In this document: positions 29,001 to 38,004 of the stretch, in pieces
Layout: every line of letters starts with the position of its first letter
Numbering within the stretch: the first letter of the stretch is position 1
DNA from: Halobiforma lacisalsi AJ5
Lineage (GTDB): Archaea; Halobacteriota; Halobacteria; Halobacteriales; Natrialbaceae
DNA length: 64,000 bases
NCBI RefSeq assembly: GCF_000226975.2
Contig: NZ_CP019285.1
Location: 868,001-932,000, forward strand
Direction: 5' to 3'
Notes under the pieces: model-generated
What the model saw: the letters and a program-made list of their open reading frames with translations, nothing else
What the model was told of the DNA's origin: nothing
Database searches by the model: none
Position numbers and translations under genes: made by a program

Positions 29001-29501
29001 ATGGGGACCGAAACAGAGGTCGACGCGACCGGCGAGACCGAACCGGACGTCCCGAACCGCAGCGTCATCACCTACGCACACTGGCCGCAGGCGGCGGTCG
29101 TCGGCGGAGTCGCCGGCCTCACCCGGCCGCTGCTCAACGCGGTCGGCCTGGGCTCGTCCGCGGGGATCCTCGCGGCGCTGCCGGAGTTTCAGCTGTGGTG
29201 GGTGATCCACATCGGGTACAGCATCGTCTTCGGCGCGGGCTTCGGTGCGCTCGTCTACCACGAGCGACTCCGCTCGGCAGCGGAAACGCTCCCCACCGGG
29301 ACCGTGCTTGGACTGCTCTACGGCGGCGCGCTGTGGGTCGGCAACGTCGTCCTCGTCTGGAACTTCCTGCTGGTCGAGTACGCGTTCACGACCGCCGAGC
29401 GGATCGACCTCCTCGCCGTCGCCCCGCTCGTCGACCACCTCCTGTTCGGGCTGTTGCTCGGACTGGGCTACGCGATCGTCGTCGGGCGACTGCTGGAGTA
29501 A
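29001..29501 (+). CDS. Four-helix membrane protein, paralogue B
   Basis: 166 residues. A 25-residue acidic N-terminus precedes four helices matching those of the 28022-28492 product in order and spacing: QAAVVGGVAGLTRPLLNAVG, WVIHIGYSIVFGAGFGALV, GTVLGLLYGGALWVGNVVLV, LVDHLLFGLLLGLGYAIVV. The histidines in the second and fourth helices are conserved in both. Likely arose by duplication. An AATAAATAC box about 28 bases upstream of ATG suggests a leaderless transcript. Confidence 0.7.
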   Translation: MGTETEVDATGETEPDVPNRSVITYAHWPQAAVVGGVAGLTRPLLNAVGLGSSAGILAALPEFQLWWVIHIGYSIVFGAGFGALVYHERLRSAAETLPTGTVLGLLYGGALWVGNVVLVWNFLLVEYAFTTAERIDLLAVAPLVDHLLFGLLLGLGYAIVVGRLLE

Positions 29502-29508
29502 CTCCAGG

Positions 29509-30624
29509 TCAGTCGTCCGCGTCGGCCAGCGTCGTCGCGACGCGCTCGAGGACGGCCACTGACCGATCGAACTCCGCCAGCGAGAGCCGTTCGTCCGGCG
29601 CGTGATCCAGGTCGGAGTTGCCGGGGCCGTAGGTCGCCATCGGGCAGTTCCACGCACCGGCATAGAGGTTCATGTCGCTGGTACCGGTCTTGCGCAGGAG
29701 CCGGGGGTCCTCGCTCTCCTTCCGGATCGCCGCGCGGAACGCGCGGGCCACCTCAGTCCGGGGGCTTTCCATTACCGGCGGGATCGGTTCGGCCCAGGAG
29801 ACGGTACCGATCTCGAGTTCGTCTTCCGCCGTCTCGCGGACCGTCTCGACGTCCATGGAGGGCGGGACCCGGAGTTGGGCCTCGAGGGTCGCCTCCACGG
29901 AGAGTCCGTCGTCGCTGATGCCGCCGTCGATGGCGACGGGCTTTGCGGTCACCTGTTCGAAGACGGGGACCTCGTCCGCACCGTCTTCGGGCTCGAACGC
30001 CTCCTCGACGCTCGTCCACCACTCCGTTGCGTGCTGGATCGCGTTCGGCTCCGGACGGGAGGTGTGCCCCGACTCGCTCGAGGCGACGTACGTGCCGACC
30101 AGGAAGCCGCGGTAGCCGAGCGTGATCCCATCGGTCCCGCTGGGTTCGCCGTTGACGACAGCGTCCGGTTCCTCGCGGTCGACGACCAGGTGGCGGGCTC
30201 CCCGGGAATTCGTCTCCTCGCCGACGACGCCGACGAACGAGACGCCCGTTCGGACCGCCGCGGCGGCCATCGCCGCGAGCGGCCCCGTCGCGTCGACGCT
30301 CCCGCGACCCCAGAGGACGTCCTCGCCCTCCTCCTCGGCCACGTCGGCCTCGAGGTCGTCGGCGTCGGCCGGCTGGACCTCGACCGGGACCTGGCCGGGG
30401 ACGGTGTCGACGTGGGAGGTCAGCAACACGGCGTCGTCAGCGGGCGCGCGAACGTTGCCCACCTCGTCGATCCACGCCTCGCGGCCGTGGGCCGAGAAGA
30501 ACTCGACCAGCCGGTCGGCTGCCTCCGACTCCTCGCCGGAGGGCGAGGGGATCGAGACGAGATCGATCAGGAGGTTGCGCGCCTCCTCGAGGGGGACGTC
30601 CGCGGTGTCGACGCTCGCGTTCAT
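29509..30624 (-). CDS. argE: [LysW]-ornithine/lysine hydrolase (M20 family)
   Basis: Releases ornithine (or lysine) from the C-terminus of the carrier protein LysW, the last step on the carrier. 371 residues, M20 peptidase family: metal-binding LLTSHVDTVPG, WGRGSVDATGPLAAM, and the catalytic VGEETNSRGARHL. A further metal ligand lies in the C-terminal segment ATYGPGNSDLDHAPDE. Its start overlaps the argD stop by 4 bases (ATGA). Also called lysK in organisms where it serves lysine synthesis. Last gene of the operon; argF does not follow. Confidence 0.93.
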   Translation of the reverse strand: MNASVDTADVPLEEARNLLIDLVSIPSPSGEESEAADRLVEFFSAHGREAWIDEVGNVRAPADDAVLLTSHVDTVPGQVPVEVQPADADDLEADVAEEEGEDVLWGRGSVDATGPLAAMAAAAVRTGVSFVGVVGEETNSRGARHLVVDREEPDAVVNGEPSGTDGITLGYRGFLVGTYVASSESGHTSRPEPNAIQHATEWWTSVEEAFEPEDGADEVPVFEQVTAKPVAIDGGISDDGLSVEATLEAQLRVPPSMDVETVRETAEDELEIGTVSWAEPIPPVMESPRTEVARAFRAAIRKESEDPRLLRKTGTSDMNLYAGAWNCPMATYGPGNSDLDHAPDERLSLAEFDRSVAVLERVATTLADADD

Positions 30625-31775
30625 GACCCCGACTGTGCTTTGGCGTCCGGCGTCAGCACGTCGCCCAGCGCGGCGACGACCGCGTCCGCGTGGCGCTTCT
30701 CCAGCACCAGCGGCGGGAGCAAGCGGACGACGCTGCGACCCGCGGGCAGCGCGAGAACCTGATGTTCGAGCGCGAGGTCACGCAGGACGCGGTTTGCCCC
30801 GCGTTTCACCTCGACGCCGAGCATCAACCCCTCGCCGCGGACGTCACGGATGGGGGCGTCGAGCGCCGTGAGTTCGTCCTGCAGGTAACCGCCGACCTCG
30901 GCGGCGTTGCCCGGCAGGTCTTCCTCGACGACGACCTCGAGGGTGGCGTTCGCGGCGGCGGCGACGACCGGGTTGCCGGAGAACGTCGAGCCGTGGGGCC
31001 CCGCGTTCTCGGCGATCCAGTCGGCACAGAGCGTCGCACCCATCGGGAGCCCGCTGGCGATTCCCTTCGCCGTCGTCAGAATGTCGGGCGTGACGCCGTA
31101 CCCCTCGCAGGCCCAGAGGTCGCCCGTGCGGCCGATCCCGGTCTGGATCTCGTCGAAGATCAGCGCCGTCTCGGTCGCCTCGGTGACCTCGCGTGCCGTC
31201 TCGAGGTACGACTGGGGCGCGGGGTGGATCCCACCCTCGCCCTGGATCGGCTCGAGGATGACCGCCGCGGTGTCGTCGTCGACCGCCGCAGCCAGCGCCT
31301 CGTCGTCGCCGTAGTCGACGAACTCGACGTGGTCCTCGAGCAGCGGCTCGAACGGTTTCTTGTACTTCGGTTTCCAGGTCGCCGACAGCGTGCCGGCGGT
31401 GCGGCCGTGGAAGGCCCGCTTCGCGGCGACGATCTTCGTCCCGTCGGTCGCGCTTCGGGCGAACTTCAGCGCGGCCTCGTTGGCCTCGGTACCGGAGTTG
31501 CAGAGCCAGACGTTCCCGATCCCGTCCGGCGCGAGCGCCCCCAGTTTCTCGTGGAGCGTCGTCCGCGACTCGACCGGGTACGAACCCTGGACGTACAGCA
31601 ACTCGGCGGCCTGGTCCTGCACCGCCTCGACCACGTCGGGATGGCAGTGGCCCGTCGGCGTGCAGGCGTAGCTCGCGCCGAAGTCGAGGTACTCGGTGCC
31701 GTCCTCGCCGACGAGGGTGACGCCCTCGCCGGATTCGATGCCGATCGGTTTCTCGGAGAAGACGAACCCGCTCAT
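30621..31775 (-). CDS. argD: [LysW]-aminoadipate/glutamate semialdehyde aminotransferase
   Basis: Class III PLP aminotransferase that converts LysW-bound glutamate semialdehyde to LysW-bound ornithine. 384 residues. The PLP lysine is Lys237 in TTAKGIASGLPMGA; IFDEIQTGIGRTG carries the Asp that binds the pyridine nitrogen; LCNSGTEANE binds the phosphate. Length and motifs match ArgD/LysJ. Overlaps argB by 4 bases and argE by 4 bases, indicating tight translational coupling. Confidence 0.94.
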   Translation of the reverse strand: MSGFVFSEKPIGIESGEGVTLVGEDGTEYLDFGASYACTPTGHCHPDVVEAVQDQAAELLYVQGSYPVESRTTLHEKLGALAPDGIGNVWLCNSGTEANEAALKFARSATDGTKIVAAKRAFHGRTAGTLSATWKPKYKKPFEPLLEDHVEFVDYGDDEALAAAVDDDTAAVILEPIQGEGGIHPAPQSYLETAREVTEATETALIFDEIQTGIGRTGDLWACEGYGVTPDILTTAKGIASGLPMGATLCADWIAENAGPHGSTFSGNPVVAAAANATLEVVVEEDLPGNAAEVGGYLQDELTALDAPIRDVRGEGLMLGVEVKRGANRVLRDLALEHQVLALPAGRSVVRLLPPLVLEKRHADAVVAALGDVLTPDAKAQSGS

Positions 31776-32653
31776 TGGACCACCTCCGTCTCGGTGGCGT
31801 CCGAGTCCGGGTCCCCGAGCGCACCCGGCTCGAGGGTCGTGCCCCCGCCCTCGAGCGCGTCGGTGACGGGCGCGTCGGCGTTGGCCGTCGCGACCGTCAC
31901 GCTCGAGGCGCCGCTCTCCAGGGCCTCCTCGGCGGCCATGACCTTCTTCGTCATGAACCCCTCGGCGGCCGCTTTGATCGTCTCGAACTCCTCGGGCGTC
32001 GCGGCCGAGTCGATTTTCGTCGACTCGTCGTCGGGATCCGCGTAGATCCCTGCGACGTCCGTCAGTGCGACGAGGTCGGCCTCGAGCGCGCCCGCGATCG
32101 CTGCGGCAGCGCGGTCGGCGTCGGCGTTGACCGCCGTGTAGCCGCCGTCCTTCTCCCGTCCCAGCACGGGGACGGAGACGACGGGCGTGTAGCTACTCGA
32201 GAGCAGCGTCTCGAGCAGGTCCGCGTTCACGGACTCGATCGTGCCCGAGTGGTCGCCGCGCTTGATCTTCTTCTTGCCGTCCTCTTTCACGCGGACGGCG
32301 GACTTGCGCTTGCCCTCGAGGAGTTTGCCGTCGGTGCCCGACAGCCCCACCGCGTCGACGCCCGCGTTCTGCAGGCTCTCGACGAGATCGGTGTTGAGTT
32401 TGCCCGGCATTACCATCTTGAAGACGTCCATCGTCTCCTCGTCGGTGAACCGCCCGACGACGCCGCCGGGCGTCTCGACGTAGGTCGGTTCCTGCCCGAG
32501 ATCCTCGAGGGTCTCGTCGACGGCGGTGGAGCCGCCGTGGGTGAGGACGACCTGTTCTCCCTGTTCAACGAGGCTGGCGACGTCCGCGAGCGCCCCTTCG
32601 GGGTCGACGGCGCGAGCGCCGCCGATTTTCACTACGACGGTCACGCGAGCCAC
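31772..32653 (-). CDS. argB: [LysW]-glutamate/aminoadipate kinase
   Basis: Phosphorylates the side-chain carboxylate of LysW-bound glutamate (or aminoadipate). 293 residues, amino acid kinase fold: VVVKIGGARA at the N-terminus, LTHGGSTAVDETL for phosphate/substrate binding, YTAVNADADRAAAAIAGAL in the C-terminal half, and the lysine in KKIKRGDHSG. A basic loop (KLLEGKRKSAVRVKEDGKKK) is typical of the LysW-dependent ArgB/LysZ proteins and may contact the acidic carrier. Encoded about 130 bases after argC, the widest gap in the operon. Confidence 0.93.
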   Translation of the reverse strand: MARVTVVVKIGGARAVDPEGALADVASLVEQGEQVVLTHGGSTAVDETLEDLGQEPTYVETPGGVVGRFTDEETMDVFKMVMPGKLNTDLVESLQNAGVDAVGLSGTDGKLLEGKRKSAVRVKEDGKKKIKRGDHSGTIESVNADLLETLLSSSYTPVVSVPVLGREKDGGYTAVNADADRAAAAIAGALEADLVALTDVAGIYADPDDESTKIDSAATPEEFETIKAAAEGFMTKKVMAAEEALESGASSVTVATANADAPVTDALEGGGTTLEPGALGDPDSDATETEVVQ

Positions 32654-32739
32654 CTCCGGTGGCGAGTGTGACTAGACGAGTCGCAGCCCGCGCAGCAACG
32701 CGAGCAGGAACGTCTTGGCGTAGTCATCTTAGGGTGTTT

Positions 32740-32789
32740 TGCTGAGCGAAGCGAAGCAAGGCTCATGAACGAGCGAAGCGAGTTCATGG
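32740..32789. repeat. Two small hairpins built on GAGCGAAGCGA at the argC 3' end
   Basis: Two adjacent inverted repeats, TTGCT...AGCAA (32740-32760) and CATGAAC-gagcgaagcga-GTTCATG (about 32764-32788), share the loop motif GAGCGAAGCGA. The second overlaps the argC stop region. They lie in the 130-base argC-argB gap and could slow or end transcription, or be a remnant of a small dispersed repeat. The rest of the gap holds nothing recognisable. Confidence 0.4.
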
Positions 32790-33866
32790 TGCCCCCACGG
32801 GGTGAAGCCCCGTAAACTCGAGTCCGGCCGTCTCCTCGAGGCCGAGCGCGACGTTGGCGGCGTGGACCGCCTGACCCGCCGACCCCTTCATCATGTTGTC
32901 GATCGCCGAGAAGACGACGATGCGCTCGTTCGAGGGGTCGAGTTCGAACCCGACTTCGGCGTAGTTCGTCCCCGCGACGGCCTTCGGTTCCGGGTAGCGG
33001 TAGACGCCGGAGCCGCCGGCGGCCATGCGGACGAACGGCTCGTCCTCGTAGCAGCCCCGGTACGCGCTCCAGAGGTCGCCCTTCGAGACCGGTTCGTCGG
33101 GGAAGACGTGGCTCGTCGCGCTCGCGCCGCGAACCATGTCCACGGCGTGGCAGGTGAAGGCGACCGACGTGCCGAGGAACCCCTCGATCTCGGCCTCATG
33201 GCGGTGGCCGGTCGGCGCGTAGGGACGGACGACCCCCGACCGTTCGGGGTGCGAGGAGGCCTCGCCGCCGCCCGCGCCGCCCTCGCTCGAGCCGACCTTG
33301 ACGTCGACGACGATCTGTTCGCCGCCCTCGAGGATGCCGCCCTCGAACAGCGGGTAGAGGCCGAGGATCGTCGCGGTGGCGTTACACCCGCCGCCGGCGA
33401 TCAGCTCCGCCCCCTCGAGGTTCTCGCGGTTGATCTCGGGCAGGGCGTACTCGGCCTTCTCGAGGTACTCGGGCGCGTCGTGGCCGTCGTACCACTCGTC
33501 GTACTGGGCCTCGCTCTCGAGGCGAAAGTCCGCCGAGAGGTCCACGACGGTGTCGGCGACCTCGAAGAACTCGTCGACCTGCCCCATCGAGACGCCGTGA
33601 GGCGTCGCCGCGAACAGCACGTCGACGGACTCGAGGTCGTCGGGTTCCGTGAACCGGAGGTCCGCGCCGCGAAGCGGCGGGTGGACCGAGCCGACGCTCT
33701 TGCCGGCCTTCGATCGGCTCGTCACCTCGGCGACATCGAAGTTGGGGTGCCCCGCCAGCAGACGCAGCAGTTCCCCGCCCGTGAAGCCGGAGCCGCCGAC
33801 GACCGTCGCGGTGACGGTCTCGCCGGCGTCGTCCGCCGAGGGGCCGATTTCCGTGCCGGCGGCCAT
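32784..33866 (-). CDS. argC: [LysW]-glutamyl-phosphate reductase
   Basis: NADPH-dependent reduction of LysW-bound glutamyl phosphate to the semialdehyde. 360 residues: nucleotide-binding VVGGSGFTGGELLR, catalytic Cys161 in AGGGCNATATI, and catalytic histidine region PTGHRHEAEIEG. The insertion-like SSEGGAGGGEASSHPERSG is usual for LysW-type ArgC. ATG 33866 overlaps the argX stop by one base; the longer upstream frame is antisense to nothing useful and only shadows argX. The 3' flank carries GAGCGAAGCGA hairpins (32743-32789). Confidence 0.94.
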   Translation of the reverse strand: MAAGTEIGPSADDAGETVTATVVGGSGFTGGELLRLLAGHPNFDVAEVTSRSKAGKSVGSVHPPLRGADLRFTEPDDLESVDVLFAATPHGVSMGQVDEFFEVADTVVDLSADFRLESEAQYDEWYDGHDAPEYLEKAEYALPEINRENLEGAELIAGGGCNATATILGLYPLFEGGILEGGEQIVVDVKVGSSEGGAGGGEASSHPERSGVVRPYAPTGHRHEAEIEGFLGTSVAFTCHAVDMVRGASATSHVFPDEPVSKGDLWSAYRGCYEDEPFVRMAAGGSGVYRYPEPKAVAGTNYAEVGFELDPSNERIVVFSAIDNMMKGSAGQAVHAANVALGLEETAGLEFTGLHPVGAP

Positions 33867-34750
33867 CAGGCGGTCACCTCGAGTTCGGAGACGGGGTCCG
33901 TCCCCGCCTTCGTCTCGAGCCAGTCGACGACCGCGCCGGCGACGTCCGTCTCGACGGCGTCGTCGAGGGCCTTGAACTCGACCGTGTGGTTGACCTCGTG
34001 GACGGTGTACCCGTCTTCCGTCTCCATGAGGTCGACGCCCAGGAGGCCGCCGCCGACCGCGTCGCTGGCCGTCTCGACGAGTTCTTTCGCCTCGTCGTCG
34101 AGTTCGAAGACGTCGGTCTCGGCCCCCTTCGCGGCGTTGGTGATCCAGTGGTCCGACGAGCGGACCATCGCCGCGACGGGTTCGCCGTCGGTCGCGAGCA
34201 CGCGGATGTCGCGCCCGGGCTTCTCGACGAACTCCTGGACGTAGAACACCTTGTGCTCGTAGTGACCGAGCGTCGCCTTGTGCTCTAAGATGGCCTCGGC
34301 CGCGTCGGGCGAGTCGATCTTGGCCATCAGACGCCCCCACGAACCGACGACGGGTTTGAGGACGCAGGGGTAGCCAAAGTCCTCGATGGCGTCCATCGCG
34401 GTCTCTTTGGTGAAGGCGACCTTCGTCTCGGGCGTGGGCACGCCCGCCTTCTCGAGCGCGAGGCTGTTCTTGACCTTGTCCGCGCACGTGTCGGCCGTCT
34501 CGTGGCTGTTGACCACGGGCACGCCGTAGGCCTCGAAGAACTTCGTGGCGTAGAGGCTACGGCTCGTGGCGAGACAGCGGTCCACGACGAGATCGAGGTC
34601 GGCGAACTCCTCGGGGACCTCGCCGACGTCGAACTCCTGTTTGCGGACGTCGATCTTGGTGACCTCGTGATCGCGCTCGCGCAACTCGTTCAACAGGAGC
34701 TTCTCGTCCTTGCGGATCCGGGAGTAGAGTATTCCTATCTGCAATGTCAC
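33866..34750 (-). CDS. argX: [LysW]-glutamate ligase (ATP-grasp)
   Basis: Attaches glutamate (or aminoadipate) through its amino group to the C-terminal glutamate of LysW. 294 residues, RimK-like ATP-grasp fold: MTLQIGILYSRIRKDEKLLL, DKVKNSLALEKAGVPTPET, KPVVGSWGRLMAKI for ATP binding, GVDLMETEDGYTVHEVNHTVEFK for magnesium. The NHTVEFK-type substrate motif suggests glutamate, hence ArgX rather than LysX, but some enzymes accept both. Starts at GTG 34750, overlapping the lysW stop (GTGA). Confidence 0.94.
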   Translation of the reverse strand: MTLQIGILYSRIRKDEKLLLNELRERDHEVTKIDVRKQEFDVGEVPEEFADLDLVVDRCLATSRSLYATKFFEAYGVPVVNSHETADTCADKVKNSLALEKAGVPTPETKVAFTKETAMDAIEDFGYPCVLKPVVGSWGRLMAKIDSPDAAEAILEHKATLGHYEHKVFYVQEFVEKPGRDIRVLATDGEPVAAMVRSSDHWITNAAKGAETDVFELDDEAKELVETASDAVGGGLLGVDLMETEDGYTVHEVNHTVEFKALDDAVETDVAGAVVDWLETKAGTDPVSELEVTA

Positions 34751-34911
34751 TCACCCCAGTCCTCTTCGAGCTCGGGGGCCCGCTCGAGGACTGGCGGCTC
34801 GGTGTCGACGACTTCCAGCTCGGCGCCGCAGGTGGTACAGTCGACTATCTCTCCCGCTTCCAGATCGTCGTGCAGGGACACTTCGGCCCCGCACTCGACG
34901 CATTCCGTCAT
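34747..34911 (-). CDS. lysW: LysW amino-group carrier protein
   Basis: 54-residue acidic carrier on which the amino group of glutamate or aminoadipate is protected during synthesis of ornithine or lysine. It has the zinc-finger cysteines Cys4, Cys7, Cys25 and Cys28 (TECVECG and DCTTCG) and the conserved C-terminal EDWGE whose last glutamate is the attachment site. A TTTAAG box (34939-34944) about 30 bases before ATG 34911 gives a leaderless start. First gene of lysW-argX-argC-argB-argD-argE. Confidence 0.96.
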   Translation of the reverse strand: MTECVECGAEVSLHDDLEAGEIVDCTTCGAELEVVDTEPPVLERAPELEEDWGE

Positions 34912-35170
34912 TGTACTCCCGACTGGGAGGCGACACCCCTTAAAGGCTTCGAACCTAACAGAAGAATTATATTACTGTATGCGACGCTAACGGCGTGAAA
35001 AGGCTAATTTTCCGCATTGCCGATCCAGTGTATCATTTAATGTATAATAGTCCCCTCACGGGGACGGCCGCGGCGACGGGAACCGAGGGCCCCGTCCGCG
35101 TCCGCGCCCCGGTGGGGACGGCCGCGGTGGCGACCGTATCCGTGGCACTACTCCGGTCGGTCGTCGCGTC

Positions 35171-36664
35171 TCAGACATACCCGTTCACCTCGGCACGAAG
35201 CGCTTCGTACGCGTCCTCGAGCGCGGTCCGGTTCTCCGCAAGCGATCCCCTGTCGTCCGCCAGCGCGGCGTTGGCGGACTCGAGCTGGCTGGCCACCGCC
35301 TCGGGGGCGGGGCCGCCGGTCGAATCGCGACTCGCGACGCTCTCGGACGGATCGAGCGCGTCCTCGACGGCCGCGGGGTCGACGAACGACTCGAGGGGCT
35401 CTCCCAGGACGTCGGCAGCGGCGGCCTCGAGCGCGTCGTAGTCGCCCCCGTTTTCGGCCGCGACCGCGACCATCTCGTGGGCCGTCCTGAAGGGGAGGCC
35501 GTTCGCGGCCAGCAGGTCGGCGACGCCGGTCGCCGTCGAGAAGCCCTCGCCCGCCTCCGTCGCGAGCGCGTCCTCGTTCCAGTCGGCCGTGGCGACCGCG
35601 CCCGCGGCGACCTCGCTCGCCTCGGTGACGGCGTCGGCCGTCTCCCAGGCGTGGGTCGTCGCGCGCTGGAGGTCGCGGTTATACGCGCGGGGCAGTCCCT
35701 TGAGCGTCGTCGTCAGCCCCTGGACCGCGCCCGCGGCGTCGCCCGCGACCGCGCGGACGAGTTCGAGCGTGTCGGGGTTCTTTTTCTGGGGCATGATCGA
35801 CGACGTCGAGGAGTAGTCGTCCGCGAGGTCGACGAAGCCGCGGTTCGCGAAGACGACGACGTCCTCGGCCAGTCCAGACAGCGTCGTCGCGTGAGTCGAC
35901 AGCGCCTGGACCGTCTCGAGCAGGAAGTCGCGGCTCGAGGCGGCGTCCATCGAGTTCTCGACGACGCCGTCGAAGCCGAGCAACTCCGCCGTGCGTTCGC
36001 GGTCGACGTCGAACGTCGTGCCCGCAAAGGCCGCGGCCCCGAGCGGCGACTCGTTGATCCGCTCGTAGGCCCCGAACAGCCGCGCGGTATCGCGGCGAAC
36101 CGCGGACTCGTAGGAGAGCGCCCAGTGTGCGACGGTCGTCGGCTGGGCGGGCTGGAGGTGGGTGTAGCCGGGCATGACGGTCTCCGCGTGGGCGTCGGCT
36201 ACCTCCACGAGCGACTCGCGCAGCGCGAGGGTCGTCTCGATCGCCTCGAGGACGTCCTCGCGCAGGCGGTAGCGGATGCAGGCCGCGACCTCGTCGTTGC
36301 GCGACCGGGCGGTGTGCATCTTCCCGCCGTCCTCGCCGACGCGGTCGATGACGGCCGTCTCGATGGCCTCGTGAACGTCCTCGCCCTCGGGGAGGCTCCC
36401 GTGGCCGCTGACCTCGATCGTATCCAGCGCGGTGAGGATCTCGCCCGCGATGTCGTCCGCGATGATCCCCTGTTCGGCGAGCATCACGACGTGTGCGCGG
36501 TCGACCTCGAGGTCGGCCTCGAAGATTCGCTCGTCGGCCTCGAGTGAGGAGAGGAAACTCCGGGCGGGGCCGCCGCTGAACCGATCCCGGCGGACGACGC
36601 TCTCGTCGCCGTCGGCGTCGTCGTCATCGCCGAGTCCGCCGAACTGAGCACTCTCCTCGGACAT
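35171..36664 (-). CDS. argH: Argininosuccinate lyase
   Basis: Splits argininosuccinate into arginine and fumarate. 497 residues, fumarase/aspartase superfamily: RDRFSGGPARSFLSS near the N-terminus, HTARSRNDEVA, THLQPAQPTTVAHW with a catalytic His, and the signature SSIMPQKKNPD with the catalytic Ser. Slightly long because of an acidic N-terminal extension (SEESAQFGGLGDDDDADGDE). Starts 2 bases after argG ends. The 35170-34912 gap carries two near-repeats of GGGGACGGCCGCGG (near 35056 and 35113) and AT-rich sequence near lysW. Confidence 0.96.
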   Translation of the reverse strand: MSEESAQFGGLGDDDDADGDESVVRRDRFSGGPARSFLSSLEADERIFEADLEVDRAHVVMLAEQGIIADDIAGEILTALDTIEVSGHGSLPEGEDVHEAIETAVIDRVGEDGGKMHTARSRNDEVAACIRYRLREDVLEAIETTLALRESLVEVADAHAETVMPGYTHLQPAQPTTVAHWALSYESAVRRDTARLFGAYERINESPLGAAAFAGTTFDVDRERTAELLGFDGVVENSMDAASSRDFLLETVQALSTHATTLSGLAEDVVVFANRGFVDLADDYSSTSSIMPQKKNPDTLELVRAVAGDAAGAVQGLTTTLKGLPRAYNRDLQRATTHAWETADAVTEASEVAAGAVATADWNEDALATEAGEGFSTATGVADLLAANGLPFRTAHEMVAVAAENGGDYDALEAAAADVLGEPLESFVDPAAVEDALDPSESVASRDSTGGPAPEAVASQLESANAALADDRGSLAENRTALEDAYEALRAEVNGYV

Positions 36665-36666
36665 CG

Positions 36667-37941
36667 TTACTGGTCGTCCTCCGTGCTGCCCGCGTCCGCG
36701 GCGTCGACCGTTCCGCCATCGGTCGCGAGTTCGACGGGTTCGCTCTCGGCCGTCTCGTCGTCGTCGTCCTCGAGGACGCCGTTCGCGAGGCGGCGCTGGA
36801 ACCCGTGGTACTTCGCGACGCCCGTGGCGTCCTCCTGGGCGATCTTCCCCACCGTCTCGGTGTCGAAGGAGGCGTGGTCGGCCGAGTACGCGGCGTACTC
36901 GCTGTCACGGGCGACGGGGCGGGCATTGCCGCCCTCGAAACGGATCGTCACCGTCCCCGTCACGCGCCCCTGGGTCTCGGCGATGAAGCCCTCGAGCGCG
37001 CCCACGAGCGGCGCATCGACGAGCCCTTCGTAGGCCTTCTGGGCCCACTGCTGGTCGATCTGCTGTTTGAACTGGCGCTCCTCCTGGGTGAGGACGAGCC
37101 CCTCGAGGGACTCGTGGGCGTTCAGCAGCGTCGTCGCTGCGGGGTGTTCGTAGTTCTCGCGGACCTTCAGCCCGAGCATGCGGTCTTCCATCACGTCGGT
37201 GCGGCCGACGCCGTGGGAGCCCGCGAGCTCGTTCAGGTACTCGATGAGTTCGACGGGGTCGTACTCCTGGCCGTCGACCGCGACGGGGTAGCCGTTCTCG
37301 AAGGCGATCTCGATCTCCTCGCTCTCGCCCGTCGGTTCGTCGGTCCAGTCGTAGATCTCCGGGGAGGGGACGTAGCTCGGGTCCTCGAGTTCGTCGCCCT
37401 CGACCGAGCGGCTCCAGAGGTTCGTGTCGATCGACCAGTCGCCCTCGTTGCCGCCCTCGACGGGGAGGTCCTTCTCCGCGGCGTACTGCTTTTCCCAGTC
37501 GCGGGTGAGACCGAGTTCACGCACGGGCGCGATGACCTCGAGGTCCGAGTCGCGCCAGACGGCCTCGAAACGCAGCTGGTCGTTGCCCTTGCCCGTACAG
37601 CCGTGGGCGACGCCGTCACAGTCCTGTTCGTTCGCGACCTCGAGGATCGCTTCGGCGATCACGGGACGCGCGAGCGCGGTACCCAGGGGATAGCCCTGGT
37701 AGGTCGCGTTCGCGCGCACGCCGTCGAGACAGAGGTCGGCGAACTCCGCCTTCGCGTCGACCACGTAGTGGTCCAGGCCGAGCGCCTCGGCAGTCTCTTC
37801 TGCTTCCTCGAACTCCGATTCCGGTTGGCCGACGTCTACCGTGACGCCGATCACTTCGTCGTATCCGTATTCTTCCTCGAGCAGCGGGACACAGACTGTG
37901 GTGTCCAGTCCGCCCGAGAACGCGAGTGCCACGCGGGTCAT
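36667..37941 (-). CDS. argG: Argininosuccinate synthase
   Basis: Joins citrulline and aspartate using ATP. 424 residues: the PP-loop ALAFSGGLDTTVCVPLL, then YPLGTALARPVIAE and AHGCTGKGNDQLRFE for substrate binding, and VGRTDVMEDRMLGLKVRE. The last 60 residues form an acidic extension after the usual family end. A TTTAATA box (37970-37977) about 30 bases before the ATG suggests a leaderless transcript, and an 18-bp palindrome lies 40 bases further upstream. First gene of the argG-argH operon. Confidence 0.96.
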   Translation of the reverse strand: MTRVALAFSGGLDTTVCVPLLEEEYGYDEVIGVTVDVGQPESEFEEAEETAEALGLDHYVVDAKAEFADLCLDGVRANATYQGYPLGTALARPVIAEAILEVANEQDCDGVAHGCTGKGNDQLRFEAVWRDSDLEVIAPVRELGLTRDWEKQYAAEKDLPVEGGNEGDWSIDTNLWSRSVEGDELEDPSYVPSPEIYDWTDEPTGESEEIEIAFENGYPVAVDGQEYDPVELIEYLNELAGSHGVGRTDVMEDRMLGLKVRENYEHPAATTLLNAHESLEGLVLTQEERQFKQQIDQQWAQKAYEGLVDAPLVGALEGFIAETQGRVTGTVTIRFEGGNARPVARDSEYAAYSADHASFDTETVGKIAQEDATGVAKYHGFQRRLANGVLEDDDDETAESEPVELATDGGTVDAADAGSTEDDQ

Positions 37942-38004
37942 GTCGTACCCGAAACAAACGGCAGAAGGGTATTAAATTCACCGATTTATTTTACGAAAAT
38001 TACT

